Source of the DNA: DUAG01 sp046756865
Lineage (GTDB): Bacteria > Nitrospirota > Nitrospiria > SBBL01 > JAADHI01
DNA: 64,000 nt
Direction: 5' to 3'
Assembly (NCBI GenBank): GCA_046756865.1
Contig: JBHHXE010000001.1
Coordinates: 1 to 64,000, forward strand
Part shown: positions 59,301 to 64,000 of the stretch, in pieces
How the letters are laid out: each line of letters opens with the position of its first letter
Numbering within the stretch: position 1 is the stretch's first letter
The notes under the pieces: generated by a model
Told to the model about the DNA's origin: nothing
Seen by the model: the letters and a program-made list of their open reading frames with translations, nothing else
Database searches by the model: none
Position numbers and translations under genes: made by a program

Positions 59301-59578
59301 TGTCCCCCCATGGTCGGGAGAAGGACATCGGGACGCTCCCGTTTAATAATCTCTCTTAAAACCTCAAGGGTAATGGGTTCGACATAGGTCCTGTTGGCCA
59401 CTTCCGGGTCTGTCATAATGGTTGCGGGATTGCTGTTGACCAGGATTACTTCATATTCTTCTTCCCGCAGGGCTTTACAGGCCTGCGTTCCAGAATAGTC
59501 AAACTCGCAGGCCTGCCCGATGACGATGGGTCCCGGGCCGATAATTAATATTTTTTGAATATCTGTTCGCTTCGGCAT
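56363..59578 (-). CDS. carB: Carbamoyl-phosphate synthase large subunit
   Basis: The product makes carbamoyl phosphate from bicarbonate, ATP and the ammonia channelled from CarA. It feeds both PyrB and ArgF here. It is 1071 residues: two tandem ATP-grasp halves ([20 protein letters not shown] at the N terminus and [20 protein letters not shown] near 560), repeated GGQTALNMA / [29 protein letters not shown] and [20 protein letters not shown], and a C-terminal MGS-like allosteric domain from about 940. It lies between sppA and greA. Confidence 0.97.
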   Translation of the reverse strand: [1071 protein letters not shown]

Positions 59579-59596
59579 CTTTTGTTTACGACCCCC

Positions 59597-60589
59597 TCAG
59601 GGCATCCATAGATAAAGAAATTCCGGGGACTCCCCTTTCAGGGGGTGTGCGGCCTGAATTCCAAAAATGGACAGGGAGGGCTTCAAACCTAATAAATGAT
59701 TCGAGTAGATATTGTCCTTGTACTCCTCGGGACGGCGATACAAGATGACCTTGGCCTCATCAATGCCAGCTTCCGATTTGGCCAGTTCAAGCGCCTCATC
59801 AAGATAAGCGATCCGGTCAATCAGGCCAAATTTTCTAGCATCATCCGCCGTATAAATCCGCCCATCAGCCAGAGTCCGGATCTCATTAAGACTGAGGCCG
59901 GGCCTCCCGGTCGAGATAACCTTGAGAAATCGTTCCTGCATACTGTCAATGACGCCCTGCAATATCCTGCGCCCTCCGGGAGAGAGCGGCTTTACCGGAG
60001 AACCAAGATCCTTATTCTCCCCTGACTTGATCGGCTCGGCGCCAACGCCGATCTTTTCCATGAGGCCCGCTACATTCACATGGACCAGTATGACACCGAT
60101 GCTCCCGGTAATCGCAGTTGGATTCGCAACAACCTGGTCTGCCGCCATGGCAATATAGTAGGCGCCCGATGCCCCGACACTTCCGATGGATGCGATCACT
60201 TTATTTCCTGATTTTTCCTTATAGCGGAGAAGTTCATGGTAAATAATGTCCGAACCGGTGATGGTCCCGCCGGGGCTGTTGATCCGCAGCACAAGGGCCT
60301 TGACCGCTTTATCATTTGCGGCTCGCCGAAGCGTTTCTTTTATCCGTGCAACCATACTGGGCTTTTCGACCAGGCCCTTCCCGGCTTGTGCGGAGATAAA
60401 GCCTGAGATGTCAATCAGGAGGACTTTGTTTTCTCCCTTTCCCTCAATAACCTTTTCCTGAAGCGGTGCGGGGGTGGGAAAAAGCGACATTGAAATCTTA
60501 TTAAAACATCCAGACATCATCAGGAAAAACAGCAGAAAACCGGCGACCTTTATTCCCATGCGTATATTCTGCCTCGCTTGCTTTTCCAT
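59597..60589 (-). CDS. sppA: Signal peptide peptidase SppA-type S49 protease, probable lipoprotein
   Basis: This is a 330-residue short-form S49 protease. The N terminus has a hydrophobic segment ending in a lipobox, FLLFFLMMSGC (Cys28), so it is probably a lipid-anchored periplasmic protein. Family motifs are LLIDISGFI, LVLRINSPGGTITGSD near 105, the nucleophile Ser in GSVGASGAYYIAM near 140, and the general-base Lys in KSGENKDLGSP near 190. Its ATG overlaps the carA stop (TAATG), and it separates carA from carB by about 1 kb. Confidence 0.9.
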   Translation of the reverse strand: MEKQARQNIRMGIKVAGFLLFFLMMSGCFNKISMSLFPTPAPLQEKVIEGKGENKVLLIDISGFISAQAGKGLVEKPSMVARIKETLRRAANDKAVKALVLRINSPGGTITGSDIIYHELLRYKEKSGNKVIASIGSVGASGAYYIAMAADQVVANPTAITGSIGVILVHVNVAGLMEKIGVGAEPIKSGENKDLGSPVKPLSPGGRRILQGVIDSMQERFLKVISTGRPGLSLNEIRTLADGRIYTADDARKFGLIDRIAYLDEALELAKSEAGIDEAKVILYRRPEEYKDNIYSNHLLGLKPSLSIFGIQAAHPLKGESPEFLYLWMP

Positions 60590-61707
60590 TATCGTTCCCC
60601 GCTTGATAAAGACCGAACAAATTCATCAAAAAGATAGGCTGCATCGTGTGGCCCGGGCGAGGCCTCCGGATGGTACTGAACGGAAAAGGCCGCAAGACTT
60701 CGGTGCCGCATGCCCTCAACCGTGTCATCGTTCAGGTTTCGGTGCGTCACTTCCACCTCTTCCCCGGCCCCCGAGAAATCAATCGCAAAGCCATGATTCT
60801 GGGCCGTGATCTCAACCTTGCTTGTTCTCAGGTCAATCACCGGCTGGTTCCCGCCGTGGTGTCCGAACTTTAATTTATAGGATCGGCCTCCAAGCGCAAG
60901 CCCGAGGAGTTGATGGCCGATACAGATGCCAAAAACAGGCTTTTTCCCCAGGAGTTTCTCAATCTCCCGGACCGCATAGCTGAGTGCGTCCGGATCTCCG
61001 GGACCGTTTGACAGGAGGATACCGTCCGGCGCCATCTCCAGGACCTGCTTCGCTGTAGTCCTTGCCGGCACAACCGTCACACGACAGCCTCTTCGGTTCA
61101 GGCTTCTCAGGATATTGCGTTTGATGCCAAAATCATAGGCGACGACATGGCGCTGAGGGGGAGCGAGCCTTTCTCCCGGCTTCCGATGTGTCTGCTGCCC
61201 ATCCCACTGATAAACCTCGGCACAACTGACCTCTTGCACAAGATCCCGTCCAACCAGGGGCGGGGCCGCCTTAAGTTTCTTCATTAATCGATCTGTATTA
61301 TTTTCCAAATTTGAAAGGACGCCCTGCATCGCCCCGCCCTTCCGGATTCGCCGTGTCAGCGCGCGCGTGTCAATCCCCTCAATGGCGACAATCTTGTTCC
61401 GCTTTAGCAATACATCAAGCGCTTCCTCAGAACGCCAGTTGCTTGGAAAAGCGCTGTATTCTTTCACGATCAAGCCTTCGAGCCAGGGTTTTTCAGATTC
61501 GGCATCTTCGGCATTGACGCCGTAATTTCCAATCAGGGGGGTCGTCATTGTCACCAGTTGCCCCTTGTAGGAGGGATCGGTGATGACCTCCTGGTAGCCG
61601 GTCATGCTGGTGTTGAACACCACTTCGCCGATGGACACTCCGTCTGCGCCAAAAGACCTTCCGCAATAGGATGTTCCGTCTTCCAGTAAGAGTATCGCCT
61701 GTTTCAT
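60589..61707 (-). CDS. carA: Carbamoyl-phosphate synthase small subunit
   Basis: The product is the glutaminase subunit that hands ammonia to CarB. It is 372 residues. An N-terminal CPSase domain (LLLEDGTSYCGRSFGADG; NTSMTGYQEVITDPSY) is followed by a class I amidotransferase with nucleophile Cys in FGICIGHQLLGLALGG near residue 262, KFGHHGGNQPV, and the His-Glu pair in QYHPEASPGPHD near 345. It overlaps pyrC by ATGA and sppA by TAATG. Confidence 0.96.
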   Translation of the reverse strand: MKQAILLLEDGTSYCGRSFGADGVSIGEVVFNTSMTGYQEVITDPSYKGQLVTMTTPLIGNYGVNAEDAESEKPWLEGLIVKEYSAFPSNWRSEEALDVLLKRNKIVAIEGIDTRALTRRIRKGGAMQGVLSNLENNTDRLMKKLKAAPPLVGRDLVQEVSCAEVYQWDGQQTHRKPGERLAPPQRHVVAYDFGIKRNILRSLNRRGCRVTVVPARTTAKQVLEMAPDGILLSNGPGDPDALSYAVREIEKLLGKKPVFGICIGHQLLGLALGGRSYKLKFGHHGGNQPVIDLRTSKVEITAQNHGFAIDFSGAGEEVEVTHRNLNDDTVEGMRHRSLAAFSVQYHPEASPGPHDAAYLFDEFVRSLSSGER

Positions 61708-63020
61708 AACGCCTCGATGACTTTTCCCGCGACGATCACGGTTTTAGCCCGACCCTTCATGTTCCAACCGAGAAAAGGAGAATTTTTGCTCTTCGACTTG
61801 ATATCATCTTCGGACACATGCCACTCCACGTCAGGATCAATGATGGTCACATCGGCAACATCGCCGATCCCGAGCTGACCAATCTTCTTCCCCAGGATAC
61901 GGGCCGGTTGGCTTGTCATTTTTCCAATGAGTTCCGGCAGGGTCAAAATCCCCTCGTCCACAAGGTTCATAGAGAGGGAAAGCGCCGTTTCCAGGCCGAT
62001 AATTCCGAAAGGTGCATGATCTATCGCCTGATTTTTCTCATCAGCGGCGTGCGGGGCATGATCTGTGGCAATGGCATCGAGCGTCCCATCCGCCAGACCT
62101 GCCCGGACTTCATCCATATCCTGGCCCGTCGCAAGCGGTGGCTTCATCTTCGCGTTGGCATCGAAGCCCATCACCCGCTCATCGGTCAAAACAAGATAAT
62201 GCGGGCAGGTTTCCGCCGTCACCGGAAGCCCCCGGCGTTTTGCCTCCCGAATCAGGCGAACCGACCCTGCGGTGCTGATATGTGCCAGATGAATGTGTCC
62301 TCCCGTAAGCTCGGCAAGGGCAATGTCCCGTGCCACCATGACGGTTTCGGAAGCGGCTGGAATCCCCTTTAAACCCAAAAAGGTTGAAACCGTGCCTTCA
62401 AAGATTACCCCGTCGCCCGTCAGGTTGAGATCTTCGCAATGGTCAATCACCGGCACATCAAAGATTTTGGCATATTCCATCGCGCGGCGCATGACCTCGC
62501 TGTTCATCACGGGAAGACCGTCATCAGAGACCGCGACACAGCCGGCGGCAACAAGTTCTCCCATCTCCGCCAGTTCTTTGCCCCTGGATCCTTTGGTGAT
62601 CGCCCCGATGGGCAAAACATGGACAATGCCCTCCGTCCTGGCCTTATCCAGGATCAATTCTGTCACGGACTGATTATCATTGACCGGATTCGTGTTCGGC
62701 ATACAGCAGACCGTCGTGAAGCCTCCCGCTGCAGCTGAAGCCGTCGCCGTTGCAACTGTTTCCTTGTATTCAAAGCCCGGCTCGCGCACGTGTGTATGCA
62801 GATCAACCAGACCCGGAACAACCAGCATGCCTTTCGCGTTTATTTTATGAAAGCCCTCTTGCGGGCTCTTCGAGGCGGCGCTCCCCTCTTTTCCGGAGGA
62901 AGGAGAAATCTCACGAATAACCCCGTCGTCAATCAGAAGATCCCCGACCTTGTCTCTTCCATGTGCGGGATCAATGATTCTCCCGCCCTGAATCAGGATT
63001 TTTGTCGTTTGCTCAGGCAT
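61704..63020 (-). CDS. pyrC: Dihydroorotase (class I)
   Basis: The product closes carbamoyl aspartate to dihydroorotate. It is 438 residues from ATG 63020, which has GGGGG upstream and lies inside the pyrB 3' end; the frame runs further back inside pyrB without a better start. It has the metal motif DLHTHVREPGFEYKE near 65-80, GGFTTVCCMPNTNP near 92, a Lys/Asp region DDGLPVMNS near 165 and ATDHAPH near 310. As a class I enzyme it has the TIM-barrel HxH plus the late catalytic Asp, so it should be active on its own. Confidence 0.96.
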   Translation of the reverse strand: MPEQTTKILIQGGRIIDPAHGRDKVGDLLIDDGVIREISPSSGKEGSAASKSPQEGFHKINAKGMLVVPGLVDLHTHVREPGFEYKETVATATASAAAGGFTTVCCMPNTNPVNDNQSVTELILDKARTEGIVHVLPIGAITKGSRGKELAEMGELVAAGCVAVSDDGLPVMNSEVMRRAMEYAKIFDVPVIDHCEDLNLTGDGVIFEGTVSTFLGLKGIPAASETVMVARDIALAELTGGHIHLAHISTAGSVRLIREAKRRGLPVTAETCPHYLVLTDERVMGFDANAKMKPPLATGQDMDEVRAGLADGTLDAIATDHAPHAADEKNQAIDHAPFGIIGLETALSLSMNLVDEGILTLPELIGKMTSQPARILGKKIGQLGIGDVADVTIIDPDVEWHVSEDDIKSKSKNSPFLGWNMKGRAKTVIVAGKVIEAL

Positions 63021-63945
63021 TTTTACCCCCTGCAAGAAGAAAGAGAAGCGCCATTCGAACTGCAACACCGTTTGTGACTTGCTCCAGGATCATGGAGGAC
63101 AGGCCGTCGGCAACATCCGAGTTGACTTCAACCCCCCGGTTGATCGGACCCGGGTGCAAAACCAGGACTTCCTTATCCGCAAGGGAAAGCCGTGAACGGT
63201 TCAGGCCGTAAAGCTGCGCGTATTCCCGCAGCGTCGGAAAATATCCGCATCCCTGGCGTTCCAACTGGAGCCGAAGGAGGATGATGACATCAGCCCCCTT
63301 GATCGCCTCATCCATGCAATAAGAGACCGATACGCCCCATTCATCGATACCTTTCGGAATCATTGTCGGCGGCGCAAGAAGTTGAACCTCAGCCCCGAGC
63401 TTCTTTAAGCCCCGGATGTCGGAGTGGGCCACACGGCTGTGAAAGATGTCGCCAACGATAACAACCTTCAGTCCTTTGACCGCCCCTTTTTTCTCCTTGA
63501 TCGTAAAGAGATCCAGGAGGGCCTGGCTTGGATGCTCATTTAAACCGTCTCCGGCATTTATAACGGACGATTTCATGGAACGGGCCAGTAAGGCGGGCAC
63601 CCCGGAGGACGCATGGCGTACAACCATGATATCTGCCTGCATTGCCTCGATATTCCTGGCCGTATCCACCAGGGTTTCCCCTTTTACCGTGCTGCTCGAT
63701 GAGGCAGAAATATTGACAACATCGGCTGAAAGGCGCTTGCCCGCCAGCTCAAAGGACGTACGCGTTCGGGTACTGGGCTCAAAAAAGAGATTGACCACGG
63801 TTTTTCCCCGAAGAGCCGGGACTTTTTTGATCTCCCGCTGAGAGACCTCCTTGAAAGATTCAGCCGTTTGGAGGATGAGGTTGATTTCTTCCCTCTCCAA
63901 CTCAGCAATCGACAGGATATCTTTCCGCTTCAATCCCATAAGCAT
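63013..63945 (-). CDS. pyrB: Aspartate carbamoyltransferase catalytic subunit
   Basis: The product joins carbamoyl phosphate and aspartate, the committed step of UMP synthesis. It is 310 residues, with FFEPSTRTRTSFE near 55, the SSSTVKGETLVDTARN loop near 83, HPSQALLDLFT near 137, and the aspartate-site VLHPGPINRGVE near 268. The start is ATG 63945 or, two codons on, ATG 63939; both follow GAGGGGG, and the latter has the better spacing. It starts directly after the pyrR stop. No pyrI regulatory subunit is present, as in organisms that use PyrR. Confidence 0.95.
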   Translation of the reverse strand: MLMGLKRKDILSIAELEREEINLILQTAESFKEVSQREIKKVPALRGKTVVNLFFEPSTRTRTSFELAGKRLSADVVNISASSSSTVKGETLVDTARNIEAMQADIMVVRHASSGVPALLARSMKSSVINAGDGLNEHPSQALLDLFTIKEKKGAVKGLKVVIVGDIFHSRVAHSDIRGLKKLGAEVQLLAPPTMIPKGIDEWGVSVSYCMDEAIKGADVIILLRLQLERQGCGYFPTLREYAQLYGLNRSRLSLADKEVLVLHPGPINRGVEVNSDVADGLSSMILEQVTNGVAVRMALLFLLAGGKNA

Positions 63946-64000
63946 CTACCCCCTCAAGAGAACAACGCGATCTTCCTCCCCCTTTTCCTCAAGGAGGACC
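63946..64000 (-). CDS. pyrR: C-terminal end of probable PyrR (uracil phosphoribosyltransferase/attenuation regulator)
   Basis: Only the last 17 codons are in the window, reading VLLEEKGEEDRVVLLRG and a TAG that touches the pyrB start. The acidic turn plus a VxLL-type last strand, and the position just before pyrB-pyrC, fit PyrR. PyrR controls pyr operons by binding RNA in many bacteria. The identification rests mostly on context. Confidence 0.55.
   Translation of the reverse strand, partial: VLLEEKGEEDRVVLLRG

Noticed and set aside
1..64000. CRISPR arrays, tRNA or rRNA genes, insertion sequences, prophage genes
   Set aside because: There are no regularly spaced repeats, no cloverleaf-like sequence, and no transposase, integrase or phage structural gene in any reading frame that I could recognise.

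Overview
This 64 kb window looks like an ordinary chromosomal segment of a Gram-negative (diderm) bacterium. It carries Kdo and heptose synthesis, LptF/LptG, TamB, a BamA-family barrel and a lipid A-type acyltransferase. Lysine is made by the DapL aminotransferase route. Base composition is close to balanced, and genes are packed with ATGA, GTGA or TAATG junctions. Many starts are TTG (about eleven by my calls, usually with a good Shine-Dalgarno sequence). The gene content and order (argFGH-lysA-dapFAB-dapL-folK-panC, then pyrRBC-carA-sppA-carB) make me think of Nitrospirota or a related deep lineage. That placement is inference from memory, not a computed result. I see no rRNA, tRNA, CRISPR array, insertion sequence or prophage.

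Layout. 1-0.9 kb: an unidentified C-terminal fragment and a small reverse-strand exported protein with a His-rich tract and an (Arg-Gly)8 tail. 1.1-12.7 kb (+): an amino acid and cofactor run, argF-argG-argH-lptM-like-lysA-(membrane protein)-dapF-dapA-dapB-dapL-folK-deoxynucleoside kinase-panC. 12.7-17.4 kb: a long leader, a DUF898 membrane protein with an M48 protease, a secreted CHAP protein, a secreted unknown, a decayed or start-less reading frame and a rhodanese. 17.4-21.0 kb (-): moaD-moaE (MoaD has an unexpected tail after its Gly-Gly), a periplasmic HMA-like protein, an intrinsic terminator, and lptF-lptG. 21.2-35.7 kb (+): an M32 carboxypeptidase, DUF1844, tamB, a BamA-family protein with seven apparent POTRA domains and a probable ATT start, a TPR metalloprotease, DUF4390, and an NtrY/NtrX-type two-component system.

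35.7-39.3 kb (-): a copper module csoR-glycosyltransferase-copA with a clear sigma70-type promoter and a 32-bp palindromic operator. 39.4-40.8 kb (+): tryptophanase. 40.9-54.2 kb (+): lepA-lepB behind a perfect consensus promoter, then the Kdo/heptose and phospholipid genes rfaE1-kdsB-pyrG-kdsA-kdsD-kdsC-acyltransferase-pgsA-plsY. Next come a TPR/zinc-knuckle membrane protein, a DUF4388-TM-pseudopilin-like protein, and a TrkA_C-domain protein. 54.8-64 kb (-): pyrR(partial)-pyrB-pyrC-carA-sppA-carB-greA-SAM hydrolase-small membrane protein, which joins UMP synthesis to envelope proteolysis and transcript cleavage.

No classical defence island or mobile system is visible. The candidates for undescribed biology are: the three-gene unit at 51.2-54.8 kb (TPR/zinc knuckle, DUF4388-pseudopilin, TrkA_C); the MoaD tail; the ATT-started seven-POTRA Omp85 protein beside TamB; the glycosyltransferase inside the copper operon; and the RG-repeat exported protein.
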